From: Gordonia tangerina
GTDB taxonomy: Bacteria; Actinomycetota; Actinomycetes; Mycobacteriales; Mycobacteriaceae
Assembly (NCBI RefSeq): GCF_021556435.1
Contig: NZ_JAKGCU010000012.1
Coordinates: forward strand, 62,001-126,000
Direction of reading: 5' to 3'
DNA length: 64,000 nucleotides
Both the position numbers and the translations under genes were made by a program. Under the pieces are notes generated by a model, which had not been told where the DNA came from, searched no databases, and saw only the letters and a list, made by a program, of their open reading frames with translations. Below, piece after piece: positions 29,775 through 38,059 of this stretch; the stretch's first letter is position 1, and each line of letters begins with the position of its first letter.

Positions 29775-32080
29775 TCGGCCGCGCCGACGAACTCGCGGCT
29801 GCCCATCGCACCGTGCTCTCCTCCCTGCAGGGGCCCGGTGGCATCGTCGTTGTGGAAGGTGATGCCGGAGCCGGCAAGAGCGCGCTGATCGCCGAGGCGA
29901 CCCGGCGCGCCGCCGGTGCCGCCGACGTCACGGTGTTGTGGGGGCGGTGCACCGAAGATGCCGCAGCACCGTCGATGTGGCCGTGGGTGCAGATCCTCGG
30001 GGCCGTCCTACCCGAGATGACCGACGATGACCGCTCGGCGCTGCTCGACAACGATCTCGGCCGGATGGTCACCCACGGCACCACGGTCATCCCACCGCCA
30101 CGCGAGATGCCCGATGCCGCCGCTCGATTCCGGTTCTACGACCAGGCTGCGGACATGCTCACGCGAGTCGCGCTCGATCACCTGCTGATCATCGTCCTCG
30201 ACGATCTGCACTGGGCCGACAGCGCGTCGCTGGAACTGTTCGCGCACATGGCCGCCCGCGGCACTCCCGGGGTCACCTTTTTCGCGTCGGTGCGGACGCG
30301 GGTCCATCGCAGCGCGGTCGTCGATGCGCTCGCGGCGGTGGCACGGTTGCCCGAGCACCGGCGCATCGAGGTGGGCCCCTTATCCGACGACGACATCGCG
30401 GCGTTGGTACAGCGGGAAACCCAGGAACGGCCAACGGCGGGCACCGTGGCCACGATTGCGCGACGGACGCGCGGAAACGCATTCTTCGTCCGTGAGTTGG
30501 CTCGAATCCTGGCCGACAGAGGCTCGATGGCCGACGGCGCGGTGCCGGCCGGCGTGCGCGACGTGGTCCGCGAACGGCTCGGCCCGCTCCCGGCGGAGAC
30601 AATACGCGTACTCGAGGTCGCCGCGTTGATCGGACGTCAGGTGGACCTGTCGTTGCTGGCAGGGGCTGCGGAGACAACGCCCGACCGGATGCTCGAATCT
30701 CTCGAACCCGCCTATGCCGCCGGGTTGATCGGCGCGACGGCCGACGATCCCTTCACTTTTCGGTTCGACCACGATCTCATCCGGGAGGCCATCGCCGGCG
30801 GGCTGTCAACTGGGCGGACATACCGTATTCATCTCGCCATCGCCGATCAGCTCGAGCACGCCACCTGCGCGACCACGGCCACCCAGCGCGCCATCCACCT
30901 CTGGGCGGCCGGCCCCCTGGCCGACCGGACCCGAACCGCCCGTGCGCTCCTGGAAGCCGGGCACATCGCCCTGCGCAGCTACAACTTCGATGCGGCGGAC
31001 CGGAGGCTCACCGACGCCGCACAATTGGCCCGGTCGATCGGCGACGAACCGATGGAACTCGAAGCAATCAGCACGATGCTCGCCGGCGATGTCGCCCGAC
31101 ACGGCTACTTCGCAGCCGATCGCGAACTCCTACGCCGCGCCCGCGAACTCGGTGAGCGCGCCCACGACGACGCGCTGCTCGCCCGCCTGAACTATGCGCG
31201 GTTCGCCGCGCATTCCCAACTCGCCGAGATCCGGCCGGCCCGCCGCTACGCCGATGCCTTGGCAGAACGAGCGCGACACAGTGAGCGGCCCGTGGTGCAC
31301 CATCTCGCCTCCCAAGCTGCCGCCATCGACCTGTTCGACCGCGGGCACATCGGCGACGCCCACCGACTGCTGGAAAGCCAGATCACATTCGACCGCGCGG
31401 TGGACGGGATACAGGCCGATCAACTGATGATCGGCAGCGGTTTCGCAGGGCTCACCGCGACCATGCATGTGGGACCCCGTCACGGCCGTGCACTGTTCGA
31501 GCAGATCGACAACGGCCCCGAGGACCCGATGTCGTACCTGGGTACCGCGATCTTCGCCGTCACCGCCGGTGCGCTCGTCGGCGATGCCGACTGGGTCGGC
31601 GAGGTGGGCGAACGGCTCGTGGGCTCCTCCGGCCACAGTGCGCTGGAATACCTGCGAATGCCCGCAGAGCGGATCTACTGGTGGTCGCGCGCGGTCAGCG
31701 ACGCCGACGAGGGCGCGCTCGAACACATCGTGCGGTTGCACGATCCGCGAGCCGAACAGCGCACCGGCGCCGGCCTGTGGTGGGCACTGTATGCAGAGGC
31801 ACTGGTCTCGGTCGGCCGATTCGAGGATGTGCCGGTGCTGCTCGAGCACGCACAGACCTTTGCCGAACGCACCGGCCAGCGATATCCGGATGCCCACCGG
31901 CTGTTGGTCTGCGCCGAGTTCCAGCACGCCACGGACCAGCCGTCCGCGATGGTTCGCGACACGTTGGCCGAGGCCCGCCGGGTGGCGACTCGCCAGCAGA
32001 GCACCGCGTTGTGCGAGCGGATCGACGCGTTCGCCATGGACCTCGGCTACTCGCCGTACCCGGGCGACCCCGTGGGTTGA
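29771..32080 (+). CDS. AfsR/MalT-like ATPase half (AAA/STAND domain plus TPR-like region), same broken gene
   Basis: This frame encodes the NTPase and sensor part: Walker A GDAGAGKS (residues 30-37 from the TTG at 29771), Walker B LIIVLDDLHWADSAS, an arginine-rich winged-helix region, and a long C-terminal all-helical, Ala/Leu-rich stretch of TPR type. No LuxR helix-turn-helix is at the end, so DNA binding would depend on the BTAD half at 28875. The coding pattern of this frame begins upstream of the TTG, about 29676, which favours a frameshift over a separate gene; the TTG overlapping the TGA allows coupled translation as the alternative. It lies before a flavin oxidase gene it may control. 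Confidence 0.75.
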   Translation: MIGRADELAAAHRTVLSSLQGPGGIVVVEGDAGAGKSALIAEATRRAAGAADVTVLWGRCTEDAAAPSMWPWVQILGAVLPEMTDDDRSALLDNDLGRMVTHGTTVIPPPREMPDAAARFRFYDQAADMLTRVALDHLLIIVLDDLHWADSASLELFAHMAARGTPGVTFFASVRTRVHRSAVVDALAAVARLPEHRRIEVGPLSDDDIAALVQRETQERPTAGTVATIARRTRGNAFFVRELARILADRGSMADGAVPAGVRDVVRERLGPLPAETIRVLEVAALIGRQVDLSLLAGAAETTPDRMLESLEPAYAAGLIGATADDPFTFRFDHDLIREAIAGGLSTGRTYRIHLAIADQLEHATCATTATQRAIHLWAAGPLADRTRTARALLEAGHIALRSYNFDAADRRLTDAAQLARSIGDEPMELEAISTMLAGDVARHGYFAADRELLRRARELGERAHDDALLARLNYARFAAHSQLAEIRPARRYADALAERARHSERPVVHHLASQAAAIDLFDRGHIGDAHRLLESQITFDRAVDGIQADQLMIGSGFAGLTATMHVGPRHGRALFEQIDNGPEDPMSYLGTAIFAVTAGALVGDADWVGEVGERLVGSSGHSALEYLRMPAERIYWWSRAVSDADEGALEHIVRLHDPRAEQRTGAGLWWALYAEALVSVGRFEDVPVLLEHAQTFAERTGQRYPDAHRLLVCAEFQHATDQPSAMVRDTLAEARRVATRQQSTALCERIDAFAMDLGYSPYPGDPVG

Positions 32081-32237
32081 TCGGCTGTCGTCCACCACGC
32101 TCCCGCAAACTGACCCGCGTGACTTGCGGTCGTCACCCCAAGCCGGCTCCAAGTGTCCCTCAAGGGGCGACGGCGAGAGTTGTGGTCATCCGGAATAACC
32201 AGTTCGCCGCACATCCGGCACACAGTGAGGAACCCCG

Positions 32238-33659
32238 ATGACGATTCAGTCCACCCGACCGACCAACCGCGCCGTCCGACCCCGAACCGACGGGCCGACC
32301 GAGCTTGCCGACCGCATCGCCGGCGACGTGTACTTTCCCGGCGAGCCCGGCTATGACGAGGCGCGCGCCGGTTTCAATCTGCTGACCGATCACCGGCCGG
32401 CGGTGATCGCGGTACCCACCAACCGGCACGACGTCGTCGAGGCCGTCCGGTTCGCCGCGGACGAGGGATTGCGGGTGGCGATCCAGGCAACCGGCCATGG
32501 GCCGGGCACACCGGCCCACGACGCACTGCTGATCAACACCTCGACGATGACCGACGTAACCGTCGATCCGGTGGCGCGTACGGCGACGGTTAGCGCCGGC
32601 GCCAAGTGGGCCCCTGTTCTCGAACTCGCGCAGCAGCACGGGCTGGCGCCGCTGCTCGGTTCCACCACCGACGTCGGTGTGGTGGGCTACACCCTCGGCG
32701 GTGGATTCGGATGGCTCGGCCGCAAATACGGATTGTGCTCTGACGCGGTGCGCTCGTTTGACCTGGTCACCCCGGATGGCAACCCGCTGCGGGTCAGTGC
32801 AACGAGTCATCCGGACATCTTCTGGGCGCTACGCGGCGGTGGCATCGGCAACCTCGGCGTCGTCACCGACATCGTCATCGACCTGTTCCCGGTGAGCACC
32901 GTCTATGCGGGCAACCTGTTCTATCCGGCCGAGGACGCCGCGGAGATCATGCGGCGTTTTGCCGAGTGGGCACCACATCAACCGGACGACCTGACCTCGG
33001 CTATCAGCCTGATGAACTTCCCGCCGCTCGACATCGTGCCCGAACCCCTGCGCGGCAAGAGCTTCACCCTCGTTCGCGGCTGTTGGTCCGGTGATCTGAC
33101 CGTCGGAGCCGAGATCATCGACGAGTGGCGTCGGTGGAAGACCCCCGAGATCGACATGTGGGCGGAGATGCCGTTCACCGCGGCCGACGCCATCAGCATG
33201 GATCCGACCGATCCCATGCCGGCCATGGTCACCACCGAGTGGATGAACGACTTGCCTGATGCAGCCATCGACATCCTGGTGGATCGGGTACTCCCCGCTC
33301 CGGGCACCCTGCCGCTGATCCTGTTCGCCGAGATACGCCATGCCGGCGCGGCGGTTGCCCGCGGCGCATCCGCGGCGCCCAATGACCGCGGCCGCGAGGG
33401 CACCTTCCTGCTCGAGCTGGGGTCGGTGGTCCCCGACCCGCACGTGGGTCTCGCGGTGGAGTCCGCCCAGCGCCTGACCCGCCAGGCACTGGCTCCGTAT
33501 GTGACCGGTGCCGCCTACCTGAACTTCCTCGAAGGGGACGAGAAGGCCGCACGGTCGGCGAGTGCATTCAGCCAGACCAACCTCCGCCGACTGAACGCAA
33601 TCAAGTCCGCTCTCGACCCGGAGAACCGGTTCTGCCACGGGGTCGCTTTCGGACACTGA
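32238..33659 (+). CDS. FAD-dependent oxidoreductase, PCMH/berberine-bridge type
   Basis: The 473-residue protein has an N-terminal FAD-binding PCMH domain (about 55-225) with His87 in AIQATGHGPG at the position usually joined to the flavin 8-alpha methyl, then TLGGGFGWLGRKYGL, and a C-terminal BBE-like tail (LNFLEGDEKAARSASAF and NPENRFCHGV-like end). The position where bicovalent relatives have a cysteine reads GSTTDVG, so only the histidyl link is expected. Members oxidise sugars, alkaloids and polyketide intermediates; the substrate is unknown. A GTGAGGA site precedes the ATG. The upstream BTAD/ATPase regulator suggests a regulated catabolic or specialised role. Confidence 0.88.
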   Translation: MTIQSTRPTNRAVRPRTDGPTELADRIAGDVYFPGEPGYDEARAGFNLLTDHRPAVIAVPTNRHDVVEAVRFAADEGLRVAIQATGHGPGTPAHDALLINTSTMTDVTVDPVARTATVSAGAKWAPVLELAQQHGLAPLLGSTTDVGVVGYTLGGGFGWLGRKYGLCSDAVRSFDLVTPDGNPLRVSATSHPDIFWALRGGGIGNLGVVTDIVIDLFPVSTVYAGNLFYPAEDAAEIMRRFAEWAPHQPDDLTSAISLMNFPPLDIVPEPLRGKSFTLVRGCWSGDLTVGAEIIDEWRRWKTPEIDMWAEMPFTAADAISMDPTDPMPAMVTTEWMNDLPDAAIDILVDRVLPAPGTLPLILFAEIRHAGAAVARGASAAPNDRGREGTFLLELGSVVPDPHVGLAVESAQRLTRQALAPYVTGAAYLNFLEGDEKAARSASAFSQTNLRRLNAIKSALDPENRFCHGVAFGH

Positions 33660-33672
33660 TGTCCCGCGACAC

Positions 33673-33678
33673 TAGATT
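33673..33678 (+). promoter_or_regulatory. -10 hexamer TAGATT, probable leaderless promoter
   Basis: TAGATT fits TANNNT and ends 7 nt before the ATG at 33686, favouring that start for the PIN/NYN-like gene. Confidence 0.5.
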
Positions 33679-33685
33679 TACTGGC

Positions 33686-34078
33686 ATGACCGACCAACAG
33701 CTGCCGCTGATCGTCGTCGATGCCGCCAATGTCGTCGGTTCGCGACCCGACGGTTGGTGGCGCGACCGACACGGGGCGACCGAGCGGTTGCGTGATCGAC
33801 TCGTCGGCCTCGCCGACACCGGTGTGGCGGGGATGCCCGGACCGGTCGAGGTGCTGATGGTGGTGGAGGGTAAGGCCCGAACCGTCACGTCGGTGCCCAC
33901 GGTGGCCACCGTCGCAGCGTCCGGTCCCGGCGACGATCGGATCGTCGACCTGGTCGCCACTGCGGTGAATCGGCCGATACTCGTGGTGACGGCCGACCGC
34001 GAACTCCGCCGCCGGGTGGGAACACTCGGCGCGAACGTGGCCGGGCCGAGCGTCCTGCATGCGCACGATCAGGCCTAA
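33686..34078 (+). CDS. Small PIN/NYN-like domain protein of unknown function
   Basis: The 130-residue protein resembles a minimal PIN/NYN nuclease fold. It opens LPLIVVDAANVVGSRPDGWW, where an Asp-Ala-Ala-Asn strand end is the usual first metal-binding site; GPGDDRIVDLVATAV carries two further aspartates; VVTADRELRRRV carries the last. All four acidic positions expected for Mg2+ are therefore present, suggesting an RNase. The family call is by motif only. The ATG at 33686 is favoured by a TANNNT hexamer 7 nt upstream; an ATG at 33659 overlapping the oxidase stop (TGATG) would add nine residues. Confidence 0.65.
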   Translation: MTDQQLPLIVVDAANVVGSRPDGWWRDRHGATERLRDRLVGLADTGVAGMPGPVEVLMVVEGKARTVTSVPTVATVAASGPGDDRIVDLVATAVNRPILVVTADRELRRRVGTLGANVAGPSVLHAHDQA

Positions 34079-34153
34079 TCAGCGCACACAGCTCCGGACG
34101 AGACATCCTCCGCGCGCGGCTGGGTGTCCGGGGCCGGTCAGCGTTCGGGGCGG

Positions 34154-34276
34154 TCAGCGTTCGGGCGGTGTCGGCCGCTGGGCTGGTCTGGTGAATCGTC
34201 GGCGCAGCTCGTCGAGGCCGGTGACCCGGACCTTGCCGGTCACCCGCACCTTCCCGGTCACCCGGATCTTGCCCAT
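34154..34276 (-). CDS. Possible 40-residue protein with KxRVTG repeats
   Basis: A 40-codon frame opening ATGGGCAAG shows three successive KIRVTG/KVRVTG hexapeptides (residues 3-20), then GLDELRRRFTRPAQRP. Nearly all third positions in the first 25 codons are G or C, as in the real genes around it, and the DNA repeats have an 18-bp period that keeps the frame. The ribosome site is weak. It lies head-to-head with nat and the gap 34079-34382 has no other gene. I do not recognise the protein; an alternative is a chance frame in a repeat. Confidence 0.4.
   Translation of the reverse strand: MGKIRVTGKVRVTGKVRVTGLDELRRRFTRPAQRPTPPER
34220..34275. repeat. Three 18-bp tandem repeats (CCGGTSACCCG core)
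   Basis: Copies of CCGGTGACCCGGACCTTG, with one to three changes each, follow one another at 18-bp spacing. They encode the KxRVTG hexapeptides of the minus-strand frame. A shorter duplicated GGTCAGCGTTCGGG lies just to the left near 34137-34165. Confidence 0.75.
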
Positions 34277-34382
34277 CTCGCCACCGTCCTGTCGGTCACC
34301 GTGAGGCGCGGCATCCGCCTGCCTACGCGAGGATACCCGGCCACGGGGCACGGATGCGGAATCCGCTGGGCGGGATGCGACC

Positions 34383-35228
34383 ATGGATGCCATGGACACC
34401 AGCACGGTCGATGTCGACGGTTACCTCGATCGAATCGGTCACCCTTGCGTGCCCGGGCCCACGGCCGACGTTCTGGCGAGCTTGGTCGCCGCGCACGTTC
34501 GGCACATCCCGTTCGAGAACCTCGATCCGCTCACCGGGATCCCGGTGGCCAATCTCGACCCGGAGAGCCTGCAGGACAAGCTCGTTCGGCGGCGACGCGG
34601 CGGGTTCTGCTATGAGCACAACGGGCTGTTCCGTGCTGTGCTGTGCGCGCTCGGTTTCCGCGTCGATCAGCTCGCGGGCCGGGTGGTGTGGATGAAGGGA
34701 CCGGGACCGCTGCCCGCGGAGACGCATCAGCTGCTGGCCGTGACGGTTCCTGATGACGGTAGCCGCCACCTCGTCGACGTGGGTTTCGGCGGGCAGACCC
34801 CCACCACGCCACTGCGTTTCACCATCGGCGACGAGCAGCCCACCGATCTCGAGCCCTTCCGCGTGCGAGTGTGGCCCGAGGCTGACCTGCACGTGCTGGA
34901 GTCGCGAGTGGCGGGCCGGTGGCAGCCGCTGTACCTGTTCGACGAACGCCCGCGCGCCGCGGTCGACGGTGTGGTCGGCAGCTGGTTTGCCTCGACCCAT
35001 CCCGACTCCCATTTCCGCGCCACGGTGTCGGCCTGTCTCGTCGTCGACGATGCTCGCTGGAACCTGCGCAACCGTCTGCTGTCGATTCACCGGGCGGACG
35101 GGACGAGCACCAAACGAGAGTTGGCGTCGGAACGCGAGATACTCGACGTCCTCGCACACGACTTCGGTATCGACGTGGACACGGTGGATCGCCTCGAGGC
35201 GCGTGTACGCGAGGTGATCAGCGACTGA
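34383..35228 (+). CDS. nat: Arylamine N-acetyltransferase
   Basis: NAT moves acetyl from acetyl-CoA or propionyl-CoA to arylamines and hydrazines, including isoniazid in mycobacteria. The 281-residue protein has the full catalytic triad: Cys76 in RRGGFCYEHN, His115 in PAETHQLL and Asp132 in VDVGFGGQTP. An ATG three codons later (34392) is an alternative start. In mycobacteria nat sits in a cholesterol-catabolism operon; here it is alone, converging with the shikimate dehydrogenase-like gene 13 bp away. Confidence 0.95.
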   Translation: MDAMDTSTVDVDGYLDRIGHPCVPGPTADVLASLVAAHVRHIPFENLDPLTGIPVANLDPESLQDKLVRRRRGGFCYEHNGLFRAVLCALGFRVDQLAGRVVWMKGPGPLPAETHQLLAVTVPDDGSRHLVDVGFGGQTPTTPLRFTIGDEQPTDLEPFRVRVWPEADLHVLESRVAGRWQPLYLFDERPRAAVDGVVGSWFASTHPDSHFRATVSACLVVDDARWNLRNRLLSIHRADGTSTKRELASEREILDVLAHDFGIDVDTVDRLEARVREVISD

Positions 35229-35241
35229 GGCGGCGTCCGAA

Positions 35242-36060
35242 TCAGGTTGCGGCGCGCGAGAATTCGGAAGCTCGTCGCACCTGGTCCGCGGTGATCTCGA
35301 CTCCCGTGTATCTCTCGAATTGGCGTGCCGCCTGCAGCGCGATCACCTCGGCTCCGGTGATCACCCTCTTGCCCGCAGCGCGTCCGGCGCGGATCAGCGG
35401 GGTCTCGGCGGGGAACGCGACCACGTCGAACACGACGTCGGCTGCGTCGATCTGGGCGGAAGCAAAAGACAGGGTGTCCTCGTCGCTGCCGCGCATGCCG
35501 AGCGGGGTCACGTTGACCAGGATCGCCGCGCCTGATCCGATGTCCTCGGACGCGAATCGATAGCCGTACCGGTCAGCCAGTGCGGCACCGGTGTCCGGAT
35601 TGCGTGCGATCACCGTGACGTTGTCGAACCCGGCACCGCGAAAGGCCGCCACCACTGCCTTGGCCATGCCGCCCGACCCGCGGATCGCCACCGAGGCCGA
35701 CGTCGGCAGTGCATGACGGTCGATCAGTGCGGCGACGGCCTCGTAATCGGTGTTGGACGCGACGAGGCGTCCCGAATCATTGACGATCGTGTTGACCGAC
35801 TCGATGGCCGACGCCGACTCCTCCATCTCGTCGACGAGCGGGATGACTGCCTCCTTGAACGGCATCGACACCGAGCATCCGCGGATCCCGAGGGCCCGGA
35901 CCCCACAGATCGCACCGTCGATGTCGTCGGTGGTGAACGCCTTGTAGATGAAGTTGAGGCCGAGTTCGTCGTAGAGGAAGTTGTGGAATCTGGTTCCGAT
36001 GTTCGACGGACGTCCGGCCAGCGAGATGCACAGCGTCATGTCCTTGTTCAGGATCGGCAT
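35242..36060 (-). CDS. Shikimate 5-dehydrogenase-like protein (AroE/YdiB family)
   Basis: The 272-residue protein has the AroE two-domain layout: an N-terminal substrate domain with CSVSMPFKEAVIPLVDE (the invariant Lys) and VASNTDYEAV (the Asp), then a Rossmann domain with RGSGGMAKAVVAAFRGAG and VIARNPDTGAALA, and NVTPLGMRG. The usual nucleotide loop GAGG reads GSGG and is followed by VIARN rather than the NRT clamp of NADP-specific AroE, so it may be a YdiB-like or catabolic paralogue rather than the biosynthetic enzyme. No other shikimate gene is nearby. Confidence 0.87.
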   Translation of the reverse strand: MPILNKDMTLCISLAGRPSNIGTRFHNFLYDELGLNFIYKAFTTDDIDGAICGVRALGIRGCSVSMPFKEAVIPLVDEMEESASAIESVNTIVNDSGRLVASNTDYEAVAALIDRHALPTSASVAIRGSGGMAKAVVAAFRGAGFDNVTVIARNPDTGAALADRYGYRFASEDIGSGAAILVNVTPLGMRGSDEDTLSFASAQIDAADVVFDVVAFPAETPLIRAGRAAGKRVITGAEVIALQAARQFERYTGVEITADQVRRASEFSRAAT

Positions 36061-36096
36061 ATCGTCACCCTAACGTGTCGTCCCCACGCGTCGGGG

Positions 36097-36102
36097 TAGC
36101 CT
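36097..36102 (+). promoter_or_regulatory. -10 hexamer TAGCCT, probable leaderless promoter
   Basis: TAGCCT fits TANNNT and ends 7 nt before the ATG at 36110, favouring this ATG over the GTG one codon upstream. Confidence 0.45.
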
Positions 36103-36109
36103 CGGAGTG

Positions 36110-36511
36110 ATGAACGACACCGGCAGTCGACACATCTCGGTCGTCGTCTCGAGCTCTCCCGACGAGGTCTACGCCTATGCCGCCGACCCGGCGAATCTTC
36201 CGCAGTGGGCCGGTGGCCTCGCCTCCGACGTCCGCCGCGACGGCGACACCCTGGTGGTCCGATCGCCAATGGGCGAGGTACGCGTCGACTTCACGCCGAT
36301 CAACTCATTCGGCGTCCTCGACCACGAGGTGACACTGCCGGACGGCGCCGTCGTGCACAACCCGTTGCGCGTTCTTCCCCACCCCGAAGGCGCCGAGGTA
36401 GTGTTCACGGTTCGTCGACGTGACCTCTCCGACGCCGAGTTCGAGACCGATTGCGCGGCCGTTCTGCGTGACCTCATCGCGCTGCGCGACGCGGTCGCCC
36501 TTCGCAGCTGA
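36110..36511 (+). CDS. SRPBCC (START-like) family protein
   Basis: This 133-residue protein has the START/polyketide-cyclase pattern: RHISVVVSSSPDEVYAYAADPANLPQWAGGL at the N-terminus (strand, two helices, Trp) and a C-terminal long helix (AEFETDCAAVLRDLIALRDAVA) closing the hydrophobic cavity. Such proteins bind lipids or other hydrophobic ligands; a specific role cannot be read. It is divergent from the shikimate dehydrogenase-like gene. Confidence 0.85.
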   Translation: MNDTGSRHISVVVSSSPDEVYAYAADPANLPQWAGGLASDVRRDGDTLVVRSPMGEVRVDFTPINSFGVLDHEVTLPDGAVVHNPLRVLPHPEGAEVVFTVRRRDLSDAEFETDCAAVLRDLIALRDAVALRS

Positions 36512-36657
36512 CGGTATTCACCCGGGGAACTGTCAATCACATGGGAAATGGCCTGTGTGGTTGCCAGTTCTCGGTGTAGTTGTTGCGAGACCAGATCGTG
36601 ACCGTGGGACGTCTTCGATTTCGTCATCCCCTGGGTCACAATTACCCCACCAGTAAC

Positions 36658-36672
36658 ACTGATCACATCAGT
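36658..36672. promoter_or_regulatory. Palindrome ACTGAT-CAC-ATCAGT upstream of the secreted DUF4185 gene
   Basis: A perfect 6-bp inverted repeat with 3-nt spacer, flanked on both sides by GTAAC/AAC repeats, lies 27 bp before the GTG at 36699. Its position near the expected promoter suggests an operator. I do not recognise the regulator. Confidence 0.45.
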
Positions 36673-36698
36673 AACAGACCCATGGACGGGGAGGTCTC

Positions 36699-38042
36699 GT
36701 GCGGCGTCGACTCACGCGCACTGCGCGGCTCGCGATGGTCGGGGCCCTCGCCGTCTCCGCATGCGTACTGGCCACCGGCCATGGGGCCGGCGTCGCCGGC
36801 GCCGCGCCCTGCGGCAACGGCGGATTCGGCTCGAGCGTCCCCGATACCGGGTCACTGGGATCGAGCGGTTCCCTCGGTTCCAGCGGTTCCCTGGGCAGCT
36901 CGGATATTCCGAACATCGGCCCGCAAGGGCCCCTGCCGCCGTACTTCGGCGTCAGCACCAGATCGATCGCCTGGGTCACCGGCCCCCTGAGCCCCAACCG
37001 CACTTTCAGCCGATTCGCGATCAGTGGCACCGATCTCGGTGTCAGTTGGGACAACGGCACCGGGCAGACCCTGATGGCCTTCGGCGACACCTTCGGCAAC
37101 TGCAATGCGCTGGGTCAGCAGTGGCGCCACAATGTGCTGCTGCGGTCGGATGACCACCGTCTGTCTGACGGGATCCGAGTGCCCGACGGAGTGGCCGGTG
37201 ACCCGACGTCGGGCACGGTCATCGCCGCCGGCGAACCGAATTACGCCCAGGAACTCATTCCGTCCCTGGGCATCTCCGCAATCGAGGTGACCACGATCCC
37301 GACCGCGGCGATCTCGCTGCCCTGGGGTTCGGGACATCGACAGTTCATCAATTACATGTCAGTTCGTTCGTGGGGATCGGCCGGAAACTGGGTGACCAAC
37401 TTCTCCGCGATCGCACATTCCGACGACAACGGTCAGACCTGGCACACCGACCAGGACACCATCCGGATCAACTCGCCGATCTCGCTGGCGCTACCGGCCG
37501 CACTGCCGACCGTGGAGTACAACAACGGCAAGTTCCAGCAGAACGCGTATGTACGCGGTCGGCCGGACGTGGCCGGCGAGAAGGACTACATCTACCAGTT
37601 CGGAACTCCCAACGGCCGTTTCGGTGCCGCCTTCCTCGCCCGGTTCAAGCCGGCCGACATCCTCGATCTCGACCGCTACGAGTACTGGGGTGGCGAGGCA
37701 GCCGGTTGGGTTGCACTCGCCGACATGCCCGACGTGCAGTCGCAGGTTGTGCCGCAGCCGGTGACCGAATTGTCGGTGGCGTGGAGCCCATATCTCGACA
37801 GGTACGTGATGCTCGACGGCGACAACGGCATCCGGATGCGCACGGCCGAACACCCGCAGGGACCGTGGAGCGCACCGCGCTACCTGGTCGCCCCGAACAC
37901 CATCGTCGTCTACGGCCCGATGATGTTGCCCGACTCTCCTGCGCTCCAGGGCGATTCCCCGGAGCTGTACTTCAACGCGTCACGCTGGAGTGACTACAAC
38001 GTGATGCTGCTGCGCACCGACTTGCGCCGCGTGCCCGGATAG
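36699..38042 (+). CDS. Secreted DUF4185 domain protein with SLGSSG repeats
   Basis: The 447-residue protein has an Arg-rich signal peptide (residues 1-36, RRRLTRTARLAMVGALAVSA core, cleavage near AGAAPC), a low-complexity linker with three SLGSSG/SLGSSD repeats, and a large beta-rich domain. Blocks such as GVSWDNGTGQTLMAFGDTFG, AHSDDNGQTWH and PVTELSVAWSPYLDRYVML fit DUF4185, a beta-propeller-like domain related to glycan-binding folds. It is probably exported or surface-bound; D-arabinan-degrading enzymes have been described among DUF4185 relatives (general knowledge), so a cell-wall glycan role is possible. A GGGGAGG site precedes the GTG. Confidence 0.82.
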   Translation: MRRRLTRTARLAMVGALAVSACVLATGHGAGVAGAAPCGNGGFGSSVPDTGSLGSSGSLGSSGSLGSSDIPNIGPQGPLPPYFGVSTRSIAWVTGPLSPNRTFSRFAISGTDLGVSWDNGTGQTLMAFGDTFGNCNALGQQWRHNVLLRSDDHRLSDGIRVPDGVAGDPTSGTVIAAGEPNYAQELIPSLGISAIEVTTIPTAAISLPWGSGHRQFINYMSVRSWGSAGNWVTNFSAIAHSDDNGQTWHTDQDTIRINSPISLALPAALPTVEYNNGKFQQNAYVRGRPDVAGEKDYIYQFGTPNGRFGAAFLARFKPADILDLDRYEYWGGEAAGWVALADMPDVQSQVVPQPVTELSVAWSPYLDRYVMLDGDNGIRMRTAEHPQGPWSAPRYLVAPNTIVVYGPMMLPDSPALQGDSPELYFNASRWSDYNVMLLRTDLRRVPG

Positions 38043-38059
38043 TGGACACGATTTACGAC

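Noticed and set aside
32238..33659. Bicovalent flavin attachment through Cys167
   Set aside because: Cys167 lies after the GGGFGWLGRKYGL motif; the position used by bicovalent enzymes, before that motif, reads GSTTDVG.
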